Counted from the first letter of the stretch, positions 26,626 to 35,334 are shown. The stretch: 64,000 nt of DNA from Pseudomonadota bacterium (GCA_021323945.1 JAJPKA010000006.1:1-64000), one strand, 5' to 3'. The notes: generated from the sequence alone by a model not told the origin. Program-made: numbers and translations.

Positions 26626-27789
26626 TTATCGGAAGGATCGGTAGAAGGCACGAATATCAGAAACGAGTTGTTCCGGCTCCTCGCTCGGTGCGAAGTGCCC
26701 TCCTGCTGTCATCGGCGTCCACCGTTTCAAATTGAAGTAGTTCTCGGCCCATTTCCGGGGTGGGATTAACAGCTCGCGGGGGAAGATCGCTAACGCCGTC
26801 GGCGCTTCCACCACCGGTGTACGCTGGTGCTCTGGTTTCCAAGGGTGGTTGCGCGCTTCATAGTAGTAACGAACCGACGTCACAAAACAATCAGTGACCC
26901 AATACAACATGATATGAGTCAGCAGTTCGTCTTTCGAGAACCTGCGTTCCACGTCTCCCCCACAATCGCTCCAGGCACGGCGGCGTTCGAGAATCCAGGC
27001 ACACAATGCAACCGGGGAATCGTGCATACCGTAGGCGAGGGTCTGAGGGTCACGGGTCTGAACCGCAACGTGACTGACGATATGAGGAGCGGCCTCTTTA
27101 GTACGAGCGAGTGCGGCCTGCTCATCGGAGCCGTAGTCAGCGTCCCGAAAGGAACGCCCGGAGAAAAAATCCATCGGAATTGACAATGATAAGTAGATCC
27201 CAATTAGGTGCTGAGGATACTTATGGCCCAATTGTTCGGTTACCAAGGCACCCCAATCGCCACCCTCGGCGGCAAATCGCTCATAACCCAGCACATCACG
27301 CATCAGCGTTAACCATAGATCGGCCGTTCGCCACCAGTTGATGCCCGGCTTGGTCAACGGGGTCGAAAAGCAGAATCCCGGCAAAGAAGGGACGACTACG
27401 TCGAACGAATCGATAGGATCGCCACCGAAGGAGGCAGGGTCGGTTAGAGGGCGAATAACTTTGTTTAGGTCCCAAAAAGTCCAGGGCCAGCCGTGGGAAA
27501 GGATCAACGGAATCGGCTTCGGTCCTTTGCCGTGCTCCATAATGAAATGGATGGGGACATCCTCTATCGTCACCTTGTAATGAGAAAATGTGTTTATCTC
27601 TCGCTCATGTTTGCGCCAATCGTAGGCGTTTAACCAGTACTTGACCAATTCCTCCAGGTAATCGCGGTTTGTGCCATAAGCCCAGTTTTCGTTGGCGAAA
27701 TCTATTGGCCAACGGGTTCTGGCCAGGCGTTGGCGCAGGTCGTCCAAAACAGAATCAGGGACGGCAACGCGAAACGATTGCTTCTGCAT
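26626..27789 (-). CDS. Epoxide hydrolase (alpha/beta hydrolase with EHN domain)
   Basis: 387-residue soluble epoxide hydrolase that would add water to an epoxide to give a diol. The N-terminal EHN segment (FRVAVPDSVLDDLRQRLART) is characteristic of the microsomal-type group. The oxyanion-hole motif is HGWPWTFWD and the nucleophilic Asp is in GGDWGA (about residue 176). The catalytic His is in TAGGHFAPSEEPE near the end, and cap Tyr residues (RYYYEA) are present. ATG 27789 is chosen because AAGGAG lies 8 bases upstream. It is transcribed towards the tartrate-dehydrogenase-like gene. A role in detoxifying or degrading epoxides of alkenes or aromatics is likely; the substrate is open. Confidence 0.92.
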   Translation of the reverse strand: MQKQSFRVAVPDSVLDDLRQRLARTRWPIDFANENWAYGTNRDYLEELVKYWLNAYDWRKHEREINTFSHYKVTIEDVPIHFIMEHGKGPKPIPLILSHGWPWTFWDLNKVIRPLTDPASFGGDPIDSFDVVVPSLPGFCFSTPLTKPGINWWRTADLWLTLMRDVLGYERFAAEGGDWGALVTEQLGHKYPQHLIGIYLSLSIPMDFFSGRSFRDADYGSDEQAALARTKEAAPHIVSHVAVQTRDPQTLAYGMHDSPVALCAWILERRRAWSDCGGDVERRFSKDELLTHIMLYWVTDCFVTSVRYYYEARNHPWKPEHQRTPVVEAPTALAIFPRELLIPPRKWAENYFNLKRWTPMTAGGHFAPSEEPEQLVSDIRAFYRSFR

Positions 27790-28191
27790 GGTTTTGCTCC
27801 TTTGCGTCATTTGGGAAACGCGCCGCCCAAATAGCCGGCCAGTTTATCAACCGATGACTGTCAGCAGGCCCCCGTGTTTGCGAGACAATGAAAATGGCCG
27901 TAAGCAGGGACGGGGCGGCCCATTTGATGCGAGCCTCTGGCCCTGACCGCTGCCAGAACAACCGCATGCAAACCGCTTTTGGTTCTTACCTAGTCCGAAC
28001 TCTCCGCTATCCAGTTCTGGGAAACCAGGCAAGCTACTCCCGCTGGCATGGCACAAAAGCCCGGAACTTCGCCCTTTTCCAGTCGAGCACCGATTGGCGC
28101 CGCTTTCGGTTGACGACGGGTACTCCGCAGTTTACATGGTCGGGTAGGCCAGATTCTATGGTTGTGGGGGCGACGGACAACGAAACCGGCG
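27790..28191. other. Upstream region of the epoxide hydrolase gene
   Basis: 402 bases between the epoxide hydrolase start and the cold-shock gene stop, both on the minus strand. It should contain the hydrolase promoter, but I cannot point to clear -35/-10 boxes. No RNA gene or repeat was seen. Confidence 0.3.
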
Positions 28192-28395
28192 TTAGCGGAG
28201 TCTGACGTTGAATGCCTGTCGGCCTTTCTCCCCTGGCCTCACGTCGAACTGAACCTCGGCGCCCTCACGGAGATCCTCGAAATAGAGCTTGGGCGACAAT
28301 CGGGAGCGGTGGAAAAAGATGTCATCGCTGCCATCATCAGGAACGATGAAGCCAAAGCCCTTGTCCCTCATTATCTTTTTGATTGTCCCATACAC
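28192..28395 (-). CDS. Cold-shock-domain protein (CspA family)
   Basis: 67-residue single-domain nucleic-acid-binding protein. The RNA-binding motifs RNP1 (KGFGFIVPDDG) and RNP2 (DIFFHRS) are present, with the usual GTIKKI start and GAEVQFDV middle. Such proteins melt secondary structure in mRNA. The first codon is GTG at 28395, with GAGG about 10 bases upstream. A tract rich in A/T lies upstream, but I cannot define the long 5-prime leader typical of cold-inducible csp mRNAs. Confidence 0.93.
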   Translation of the reverse strand: MYGTIKKIMRDKGFGFIVPDDGSDDIFFHRSRLSPKLYFEDLREGAEVQFDVRPGEKGRQAFNVRLR

Positions 28396-28489
28396 TTTAG
28401 GAAATCCTCACTCTGACGGCTTATATTGAGATTAGGTCGGTCTCGCTATATGTAAAGAGGCCGAATCGCGCTTCGAGAGGAGAGCGATT

Positions 28490-28723
28490 TTGCTGACCGC
28501 AATTACGCTCAGGCACATTGAACGAATTTTTGCAGTGACAGACGCACTGGGTATTTCACGCGAGGCCTTGGTAATTCCGCTCCGTCCGGAGCGTCCCGGA
28601 AGGATACGGCAGATTCCTGGCGGGAAAATCGAGATTACAGTCGAGCGCGATATGGATTTCGAAGAATGGCTCACGGGTCTCGAGGACCAGCTTCGACTTG
28701 TGCTGGAGAAGGGACCGGGCTAA
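28490..28723 (+). CDS. Small conserved-looking hypothetical protein
   Basis: 77-residue soluble protein starting with TTG at 28490 preceded by a good GAGGAG ribosome binding site. The sequence is well-behaved (ALGISREALVIPLRP, then PGGKIEITVERDMDFEEWL, then a helix to the end), with the balanced composition of a real protein. It is divergent from the cold-shock gene and its last 53 bases overlap the end of the biotin-carrier gene on the other strand. I do not recognise a family or function. Confidence 0.5.
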   Translation: MLTAITLRHIERIFAVTDALGISREALVIPLRPERPGRIRQIPGGKIEITVERDMDFEEWLTGLEDQLRLVLEKGPG

Positions 28724-29207
28724 GTACCAGTAGTACCGTTCCGTCGCTGACCATGTCGCCAACGTGTGCACGAATTTGTCGGACCACGGCCGGACTTTCC
28801 GCCTGGAGAGCTGTCTCCATTTTCATTGCCTCGAGCACTACCAGGACGTCACCAGGCTTGACCTGCTGACCTTCCGTCACTGGCAGTTTGACCACCTTTC
28901 CCGGCATCGGAGCGGTGATTTCCGGCGTCGCCAAGCCGGTCACCCGACGTGCGCTGCGAGTTTCGACTGGAATGAAATCGAACTGTGCGGGTCCGGATGC
29001 CACCAGAATCGAGCCGCGCTGACGCGCGACAAAGACCCTTACCGCCCGTCGACCAATCCGAACGATTCGGTCGCCGGCGGGCGTCATCTCAACGCTGCCA
29101 GCAACTTCGATATTGTTTCCCTTTATCTGCGCCCTCAAAAGGTCCCCGTCGCTGGCAGTTGGCTCAACATCGAACTCACCTGCGTAACCTGACAATTTCA
29201 ATTTCAA
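28671..29207 (-). CDS. Biotin carboxyl carrier protein
   Basis: 178-residue carrier subunit of a biotin-dependent acyl-CoA carboxylase. The C-terminal biotinyl domain (about 95-165) has the biotinylation site LEAMKMET, with the Lys carrying biotin, and starts APMPGKVVKLPVTEGQQV. The N-terminal part (FDVEPTASDGDLLRAQIKG) resembles the beta-barrel half found in carrier or alpha subunits of propionyl/methylcrotonyl-CoA carboxylases. The start codon appears to be TTG with GAGG upstream. It follows the biotin carboxylase gene by 75 bases on the same strand, making a split alpha subunit. No carboxyltransferase gene is present in the window, so the acyl-CoA substrate is unknown. Confidence 0.9.
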   Translation of the reverse strand: MKLKLSGYAGEFDVEPTASDGDLLRAQIKGNNIEVAGSVEMTPAGDRIVRIGRRAVRVFVARQRGSILVASGPAQFDFIPVETRSARRVTGLATPEITAPMPGKVVKLPVTEGQQVKPGDVLVVLEAMKMETALQAESPAVVRQIRAHVGDMVSDGTVLLVLSPVPSPAQVEAGPRDP

Positions 29208-29282
29208 TTTTTTTCTGCCGCCTCTCTCGTTCGGGTTAGACCGCTCGTGGTTTTGATTCTGACTAAGACAATTAGGACATCC

Positions 29283-30791
29283 CTATCCGGAATTGGAACG
29301 CCAGAGCTCGAAACCGGTCAGTTCAAGCCAGGGGGAATGCGGACGATCTACCGCCGACTCACCAGTCGCATACGCGAATGAGAGCGCCTTGTGCCCGCCG
29401 CGAAGGACTGATGCGGTTGCGATCAGCGCGGCGGCGAGATCGTCGTTGTTGGCTTTCGAACTAGCCAGAAATTCGGGTACGAAGTTGGTGGACAGGCGAG
29501 CAGACGCGAACATTTCACTCGCAATCACGCTGCGCAGAAAGTCCGCAGTAGTATGAACTCCCAGCAATGAAAATTCACCAAGGGCGACGAGCATCCGCCG
29601 CCGCACCTGCTCGCGAGTGGCGCCGTAGCAAATGATCTTCGCAATCAGACTATCGTAATAAGGAGGGATTTCGGTTCCGGGCAACAGATGGGTGTCGACA
29701 CGAACCCCTGGGCCAGCGGGTAACGCAAGTTGAAGGACTGTTCCACTGGCAGGACGAAAGTCATTTCTCGGGTCCTCGGCATTGACTCGACATTCTATCG
29801 CGACCCCTCTTGGTGTAAGCGGCTCACTGACCGGCTCCCCCATTGCGATCAGAAGCTGATCTGCGACCAGGTCGCGATCGAATCGAATCTCAGTTACAGG
29901 ATGCTCGACCTGTAGCCTTGCGTTGACCTCGAGGAAATAGAACGATTCGCCGTCGACTAAGAATTCAGCAGTGCCGGCGTTACGGTAGCCAGCTGCACGC
30001 GCCAGCCGGAGCGCCGCGTCAATCATGGCGTCGCGAAGTCGCTCGGCTAGTTCCGGTGCCGGCGACTCTTCGATTATTTTCTGGTGACGCCGCTGGATTG
30101 AGCATTCGCGCTCGCCTAGTGTAACCAGATTGCCATGATGGTCTGCGAGAATTTGGACCTCGATATGGCGTGGACGCGCCAAATACTTTTCTATGAATAA
30201 GCGACCGTCGCCAAACGCCGCCTGAGCCTCCCGAGCGGCCGCGTCGAGCGCTTCCGCGAGCTGTTGAGGTCGCTCGACCACCCTCATACCGCGTCCACCC
30301 CCGCCAGCTGCTGCTTTTACCAGAAGCGGATAACCAGCTTTGGCACCGAACTCTCTCGCCCCTTCGAGATCTACCGCGTCGCAGCCGGGGACTACAGGTA
30401 CTCCAGCGCGCTGGGCAAGTTGCCGGGCTGCGATCTTGTCTCCCATTATTGACATCACCTCAGGAGGTGGACCGATGAAAATAAGCCCCGCCTTCTCAAC
30501 ATCACGTGCAAAGTCGGGGCGTTCTGATAGAAAACCGTAGCCTGGGTGAATGGCGTCGGCGCCACTTTCGCGCGCCGCCGCAATCAGTGCGCTGGCATTC
30601 AAGTAGCTAGCTGCCGGATCTGCGGGCCCAATCGGTATTGCCTCGTCGGCTGCAGTAACGTGCGCGGCGGTGGAGTCAACTTCTGAGTAGACTGCGACAG
30701 AACGGATGCCAAGCAGCCGGGCGCTGCGGATAATTCTCATCGCAATCTCACCACGGTTTGCTATGAGCAAGGTGCCTATTGGACGCTTCAC
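29283..30791 (-). CDS. Biotin carboxylase subunit of an acyl-CoA carboxylase
   Basis: About 500-residue ATP-grasp enzyme that carboxylates the biotin of the adjacent carrier protein with bicarbonate and ATP. Landmarks: IGTLLIANRGEIAMRIIR at the N-terminus, IHPGYGFLSE, the ATP-binding glycine loop KAAAGGGGRGMRVV, GERECSIQRRHQK and the active-site segment FLEVNARLQVEHPVTE. The C-terminus (RRRMLVALGEFSLLGVHTT) fits AccC/PccA-type enzymes. GTG 30791 is chosen because AGGAG lies about 8 bases upstream; the frame extends to 30827. Carboxylase and carrier are separate genes, whereas many PccA/MccA proteins fuse them. Confidence 0.93.
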   Translation of the reverse strand: MKRPIGTLLIANRGEIAMRIIRSARLLGIRSVAVYSEVDSTAAHVTAADEAIPIGPADPAASYLNASALIAAARESGADAIHPGYGFLSERPDFARDVEKAGLIFIGPPPEVMSIMGDKIAARQLAQRAGVPVVPGCDAVDLEGAREFGAKAGYPLLVKAAAGGGGRGMRVVERPQQLAEALDAAAREAQAAFGDGRLFIEKYLARPRHIEVQILADHHGNLVTLGERECSIQRRHQKIIEESPAPELAERLRDAMIDAALRLARAAGYRNAGTAEFLVDGESFYFLEVNARLQVEHPVTEIRFDRDLVADQLLIAMGEPVSEPLTPRGVAIECRVNAEDPRNDFRPASGTVLQLALPAGPGVRVDTHLLPGTEIPPYYDSLIAKIICYGATREQVRRRMLVALGEFSLLGVHTTADFLRSVIASEMFASARLSTNFVPEFLASSKANNDDLAAALIATASVLRGGHKALSFAYATGESAVDRPHSPWLELTGFELWRSNSG

Positions 30792-31000
30792 GGAACAATC
30801 ACTCCTAGCCAAAGAGCCCGCGGGCATTGTCAGAGGACATCGGTCTCGGCCCGAAAAAAATTCGTGCAGTTAGCAGTCGAAAAAATATTGATCGCGGTGG
30901 CGAAATCACTATTTTTGTCGTGTAACTGTTCGCGCGCCAGCAATCCAGTTGGCGTCAACTCACAAGGAATATTGTGCATGAGGGAGCGCTAGCGTAAGCA

Positions 31001-31216
31001 ATGACAAATCCAACCGCCGTTCGCACTGTATATGACTTCCCGGTCGCCGGTCATCTTTGCTCTGACGGAGCCGTCCGCTACGTCAAGTTGACCCGACGGG
31101 GAGGACATCTTCAGCCGCAGGGCACATGCCCTCAGTGCCAAACCGCTTTTCAGTATCAAAAGCCGCAACGCTCGAGAATGCGGCACCGGAGCGGTGACGG
31201 CGCAAGTCACTTTTAA
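31001..31216 (+). CDS. Possible small zinc-ribbon-like protein
   Basis: 71-residue frame beginning with ATG; GGGAG lies about 14 bases upstream, which is far. It contains HLCSDGAVRY and CPQCQTAF, giving three Cys and a His that could bind zinc. The tail is Arg-rich and low in structure, and the minus strand is also open here, so it may be chance. Confidence 0.22.
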   Translation: MTNPTAVRTVYDFPVAGHLCSDGAVRYVKLTRRGGHLQPQGTCPQCQTAFQYQKPQRSRMRHRSGDGASHF

Positions 31217-31225
31217 TTGCAGGCG

Positions 31226-31354
31226 CGGCGGTTCGCCGTCGCGGTTCAGAACCACCGATCAGTCCAGTTGACACAGCAACTGGCGGATAGCGGTGGCTCG
31301 CACGGTGTGGCTGCGTTGACTTAACCCTGCTGCCGCGACGCACAGTCGCGGCAG
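31226..31354. repeat. Cluster of three stem-loops
   Basis: Three hairpins follow one another: CGGCG-gtt-CGCCG (31226-31238); a nested structure with outer CCACCG/CGGTGG (31252-31257, 31291-31296) and inner CCAGTTG/CAACTGG (31264-31270, 31277-31283); and a perfect 10-bp stem CTGCCGCGAC-gcaca-GTCGCGGCAG (31330-31354). It could be the 3-prime end of the PurB-like mRNA, the 5-prime leader of the biotin carboxylase mRNA, or a small RNA. No T-run marks a terminator. Confidence 0.4.
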
Positions 31355-31567
31355 TCAGCCAAGGCAGGCCACCTCGGTGAATAACTCACATCGCGTTGGC
31401 AGTGCTCGCTATTTTCACGCCCTTGGCTCGGCATCGCTCTCACGAGCTCGCGCCTAGACCTGCGAACTCTCACCGCTCGGTCTCAGCGTGTGGCGTTGCC
31501 TCGGAAATCAGGTCGCAAGGCCAAGGTAGAACTCCGAGAGGTCTATTTGAGGCTCGACATCAACGCT

Positions 31568-33139
31568 CTACTTGGCTTGACTCGCGATCAAGTCTGCGAT
31601 GAGACGGGGTCGATCGTCAGTTGAGCAGAGGTCATTTGGAGACACGTCACTCTGCTCGACAGCCGTCAGAGACTGATAAAGGGTGCGAAGATTGGCCGGC
31701 CCTATATCACTCAGAGCCTGTTTCTCCTGGCTTAGAGACCGGCGTAAGTCCTCAGCTTGCTGACGCCAATGTTTACATACAGCAATGGTCCTTGAATAGG
31801 ATTGTCCGGTGTACTTGACGGGAGTCTCGAGGATCTCTCGCTGATCAGGACGCATCCGAGCAATATAATGTTGTAGTTCCGAGTCTCGCTGCACTAACTC
31901 CATTATGGCCTTTCCCTGCTCGCGCGCTTCTCTGGCGAGTTTGCGCACGCGTTCGTAGGCATGCGGGCAACCATACAAGGCTAAGAGAATATACAAGGGT
32001 TCCGCAACGATCTGTTCCTCGCTAAATTCGAGATTCCGCTTCATGGCCTTTTGATCAACCCGCATCAGCTTGATCGAGCGGTTCAAGCGAACGACGCAGT
32101 AATCAAAAACGGTCATTAACTCGGGAAGAAATCGCTGAGACGCAGAATTGGTGAGATCACGCTGGTGCTCCGATACCTGATCCATCAGCATCGTCACCAT
32201 TCGCGGCATGTAGGCTTTCCAGAGGCTCTTCACATTTTCGAAACTCTTGGGATTGATTTTATGCGGCATCGTAGAAGAGCCTACCGTGTCAGGCGACTGG
32301 CCTTCCTGCACCTCGCCGATCTCGCTGCGACACAAATGGCGCAAATCGTCGGCAAGGTTTGCCAACACCGAGAAACATGACTGAACGGCATAGCCCATGT
32401 CGGTGGCAAATTCTGGCTGAACTATTTGGCTGGCGATACTGCCTGGGGCCGGCTGCAAGCCGAGATGAGCCAGGACGAGTTTTTCGAATAGAACGGCAGC
32501 CTTGGGCAGGTGCAACGAAAGGGCATTATAGGCTCCGACGGCACCCGCGATCTTACCGCGCAGATTTTGCCGGCTGGTCTCGAGCATCCGAATCCGGCCT
32601 CCGAGGCGATCAACATACAGCGCGATCGCAAAACCGAAGGTTATCGGCACCGCATGTTGACCATGCGTGCGTCCGATTTGAGGTGTTGAAGCATGTAGCT
32701 CGGCGAGCTCGATCAACGTTCCTAATAGGTCAAGCAGATCCGGCAGGATCACATCACGCAAAAGCTCCTGAAATCGCAGGCTGGTCGCGGTATCAGTCGT
32801 ATCGTTGGAGGTCAGAAACAGATGGACATAGTTGCCCGCTTCAGGGCTGACTTTTCGGCTCACGCAATTAACGAGCGCGCGAACTATGTGACCTGTACGC
32901 TTCTCTTCCTCGTAGACCTCGGCCGCGGTCACCGCATCAAAGGCGGCGAGGATCTCATCCGCATGCTTTGGCGAACACCACCCAAGCTCGCGGAAGACGA
33001 CGATCACCGCAGTTTCAACCCGTCGCTGGTACTCGAAGAAGGCGCTTTCCGAAACGTACGGTCGGAGACGCTCAAAGAAGGAGCTGTCCGCTCCGTAATA
33101 ACGGAAATCTATTGGGCTGACCAGGTCGTAGATATCCAT
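31568..33139 (-). CDS. Adenylosuccinate lyase-like enzyme (PurB, fumarase/aspartase superfamily)
   Basis: 523-residue lyase. The superfamily signature GSSTMPHKINP (about 285-296) contains the catalytic Ser loop, and GRTHGQHAVP carries the His acting as second catalytic residue. TSNDTTDTATSLR is the first conserved segment. The N-terminus DLVSPIDFRY resembles the SP-D-RY start of PurB, so adenylosuccinate lyase is the best guess: purine synthesis, cleaving SAICAR and adenylosuccinate. It is longer than the usual 430-460 residues, with a C-terminal helical extension of about 60 residues, so a relative with another substrate remains possible. It lies directly downstream of tRNA-Met on the same strand and no other pur gene is in view. 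Confidence 0.78.
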   Translation of the reverse strand: MDIYDLVSPIDFRYYGADSSFFERLRPYVSESAFFEYQRRVETAVIVVFRELGWCSPKHADEILAAFDAVTAAEVYEEEKRTGHIVRALVNCVSRKVSPEAGNYVHLFLTSNDTTDTATSLRFQELLRDVILPDLLDLLGTLIELAELHASTPQIGRTHGQHAVPITFGFAIALYVDRLGGRIRMLETSRQNLRGKIAGAVGAYNALSLHLPKAAVLFEKLVLAHLGLQPAPGSIASQIVQPEFATDMGYAVQSCFSVLANLADDLRHLCRSEIGEVQEGQSPDTVGSSTMPHKINPKSFENVKSLWKAYMPRMVTMLMDQVSEHQRDLTNSASQRFLPELMTVFDYCVVRLNRSIKLMRVDQKAMKRNLEFSEEQIVAEPLYILLALYGCPHAYERVRKLAREAREQGKAIMELVQRDSELQHYIARMRPDQREILETPVKYTGQSYSRTIAVCKHWRQQAEDLRRSLSQEKQALSDIGPANLRTLYQSLTAVEQSDVSPNDLCSTDDRPRLIADLIASQAK

Positions 33140-33166
33140 GCGAAGGCCGGTAGCGATGTTCTAGGG

Positions 33167-33240
33167 TGGCGGCGCGGAGACTCGAACTCCGGACTCTGCG
33201 GATATGAGCCGCATGCTCTGACCAACTGAGCTACGCCGCC
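33167..33240 (-). tRNA. tRNA-Met (CAU anticodon), probably elongator
   Basis: A complete cloverleaf can be folded on the minus strand: acceptor GGCGGCG with CGCCGCC, D-arm GCTC...GAGC, anticodon stem TGCGG/CCGCA with loop CTCATAT (anticodon CAT), 5-base variable loop, T-arm CGGAG-TTCGAGT-CTCCG and discriminator A. The first pair is G-C and the anticodon stem lacks three G-C pairs, which argues against the initiator tRNA. A tRNA-Ile with modified CAU cannot be excluded. The CCA end is not encoded (ACCC follows). Confidence 0.93.
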
Positions 33241-33289
33241 ACAAAGCCATCAGAATAACGAGAGCGGCTGGGCCAAGAAAGTGGCTCCT

Positions 33290-34051
33290 TCAGCGGATTG
33301 CCACTGATTGCGCTTTGACTTGCCGGCTGCCTCGTGCGAGCTGATAAAGCACACCCTCATTGAGTTCTACACAGCTCAGTTTGCCGCCGTAGACCAGGCC
33401 TGTATCGATCCCGAGCTTGTATGGCAGGTCGACCATTACGGTACGCATTGGGGTATGGCCGAAGACGACGGTAGCGCCGAGCTGATGGGTATGAAAAATA
33501 AACTCCTCACGAATCCAGAGCATATCTTCGACACTCTGCTCTTCGAGTTGACGCAGCGGCGAGATGCCGGCGTGAACAAACAAATAAGGCGGGCGGAGAT
33601 AGCTGGTCGCGAGCGAGTTCAGAAAATCGAGATGGCTGGGTGGAATGCGTTCCAAAGCCCGCTCGCGCTCGCCCACGCCATCGGGCACTCCATAGCTCTC
33701 CAGCGTCGGTGCTCCGCCATTGAAAAGGAACGATTCTCCGTAATGACCGGGCAGTCCGAGGAAGGAAAGCATCATATCTTCGTGATTGCCCTTGAGGAAA
33801 ATACATTCAGCTTCGCCCTCCCGATAGTCGAGCAGCAGCTCGATCACATCGCGGGCGGAGGGTCCGCGGTCGACGTAATCGCCTACGAATACCACCGTAT
33901 CGCCGCGAGCCGCGGCAATCGTCGCCAGCATTGTTGCAAGTTCGTCAGCGCATCCGTGGATGTCGCCGATCGCGAACAGGCGACCATTGCCTCCTGACAA
34001 CGCTTGCTTTGACAGGTGATCCGCTTGCATTGCGCGAGGTTTTTTCGCCAA
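33290..34051 (-). CDS. PPP-family metallophosphatase (Ser/Thr phosphatase or Ap4A hydrolase-like)
   Basis: 253-residue calcineurin-like phosphoesterase. All core motifs are present: GDIHGCADE near residue 30, VFVGDYVDRGPSA, LKGNHEDMML, and later His residues in LFVHAGI and VFGHTPM that complete the two-metal site. It could remove phosphate from proteins (PrpA/PrpB type) or cleave diadenosine tetraphosphate (ApaH type). The start is TTG 34051, supported by AGGAG 8 bases upstream, which lies inside the end of the meaB gene, so the two genes are coupled. Whether it acts with the distant Ser/Thr kinase island is not shown by position. Confidence 0.87.
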   Translation of the reverse strand: MAKKPRAMQADHLSKQALSGGNGRLFAIGDIHGCADELATMLATIAAARGDTVVFVGDYVDRGPSARDVIELLLDYREGEAECIFLKGNHEDMMLSFLGLPGHYGESFLFNGGAPTLESYGVPDGVGERERALERIPPSHLDFLNSLATSYLRPPYLFVHAGISPLRQLEEQSVEDMLWIREEFIFHTHQLGATVVFGHTPMRTVMVDLPYKLGIDTGLVYGGKLSCVELNEGVLYQLARGSRQVKAQSVAIR

Positions 34052-34056
34052 CGGCT

Positions 34057-35058
34057 TTACTCCTGCTCGGCGCGCTCTTGCTCACTCGATAATAATGCCG
34101 AAAGTATGCGGCGATCTTCCACCACCTTGCGGACAGCGCTGTAGGGGTTGAGGGTTCCTTCGCGAACCCCCTCAATCAGCCTTTGAGCACCGTTGACCGC
34201 CCCCTGCCTTAGCGCGCGGGTCGTACGTTCTTCGATTTCCGATGCGAGCACTTCCATGAACTCCCGCGTTCGCCGCTCGCTTTCACGGGCAGCGTCGCGA
34301 TGTTCGGCTAAATATGCACGATGACGCTCAATCTGGGTAATCAATGCATCGATACCGACATCTGCTGAAGCCTGCGTCATCACTACGGGCGGGCGCCATC
34401 CGCCAGCGGGTCTTAAGTGAACACTGAGCTCAAGTTCAGCCTTGATCCGGTCGGCGCCGTCGCGATCGGCCTTGTTAACCACGAAAAGGTCGGCAATTTC
34501 ATTCAGGCCGGCCTTCATGACCTGAACACCATCTCCACCCTCGGGTACCGTGACCACCAGGGTCGTGTCGGCAAGATCCATCACGCTCAATTCGGTTTGG
34601 CCTACACCGACAGTTTCGAGAATGATCATGTCAAACCCGAAGGCGTCCAGCAGCTTGACGATCTCCCGCGCGGCACGGCTGAGGCCACCATGGTAGCCGC
34701 GGGTGGAGAGACTGCGAATGTAGACGCCGGCATCATTATAGTGATCGGTCATCCTCACGCGGTCGCCGAGTACAGCGCCGCCAGAGAAGGGACTGGACGG
34801 ATCGATCGCTACCACCGCCACAAGCTTTCCCTGGGAGCGGTACTTCGTGATGAGGCGATTAACCAGGGTGGACTTTCCAGCACCCGGCGCTCCGGTGACC
34901 CCAATGATATAAGCGTGTCCGGTCTGGGCGTAAATCCGTTCCATTACACTGCTGACTTGTGCCGCTCGATTCTCAACCAGGGTGATAAGCCGGGCCAGGG
35001 CAATCCGATCGTGCTGTGCAAAGCGCTCAAGTAAGAGGTCTAGCTTCGTCTGCGCCAT
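34057..35058 (-). CDS. meaB: MeaB/ArgK-type GTPase chaperone of methylmalonyl-CoA mutase
   Basis: 333-residue G3E-family GTPase, which in characterised bacteria protects and reloads the B12-dependent methylmalonyl-CoA (or related acyl-CoA) mutase. Motifs: Walker A VTGAPGAGKSTLVNRL, AIDPSSPFSGGAVLGDRVRM (Mg and switch region), ILETVGVGQTE (G3), and VVNKADRDG (NKxD guanine specificity). The C-terminal dimerisation helix has RALRQGAVNGA. ATG 35058 is preferred to 35088 because a weak GGTGA lies before it and homologues start here. No mutase gene is in the window, so its partner must be elsewhere. Its presence fits propionate/methylmalonate-type CoA metabolism. Confidence 0.9.
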   Translation of the reverse strand: MAQTKLDLLLERFAQHDRIALARLITLVENRAAQVSSVMERIYAQTGHAYIIGVTGAPGAGKSTLVNRLITKYRSQGKLVAVVAIDPSSPFSGGAVLGDRVRMTDHYNDAGVYIRSLSTRGYHGGLSRAAREIVKLLDAFGFDMIILETVGVGQTELSVMDLADTTLVVTVPEGGDGVQVMKAGLNEIADLFVVNKADRDGADRIKAELELSVHLRPAGGWRPPVVMTQASADVGIDALITQIERHRAYLAEHRDAARESERRTREFMEVLASEIEERTTRALRQGAVNGAQRLIEGVREGTLNPYSAVRKVVEDRRILSALLSSEQERAEQE

Positions 35059-35334
35059 CAATTCACCGCGTGTCTTTACGCTTCTCATGGTAACCGTAAG
35101 AAAGCCGTTGTAAAAGCTAAAAAGAGTCGCCGGCGAAGCTTGCGGATGGAGCCGGGAGCTTGGCAGGTTCGCGGATAATTTGCGAGCCTCGCTACCGGAA
35201 GGGCTGTAATCTTCAGGTTTTTGCTTGGAGAGCGTGGCCCTAGTCAGAATCTATCGCCCATGCGGACCGTCAACACCTCAGCGGCCGCCAGTCGCGGCCG
35301 AAATTCGCCCTCGGGGATTTTGCCACCGAGAACG

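Larger units (their letters stand above)
30792..31567. other. Long intergenic region with hairpins
   Basis: 776 bases between the biotin carboxylase start and the PurB-like stop, both on the minus strand. It contains a cluster of stem-loops (annotated separately) and one weak small frame at 31001-31216. An 8-base palindrome CGCTAGCG lies near 30987. No tRNA or recognised riboswitch was seen. Confidence 0.3.

Noticed and set aside
33167-33240. Initiator tRNA-fMet
   Set aside because: The first acceptor pair is a normal G-C and the anticodon stem lacks the three consecutive G-C pairs of initiators.
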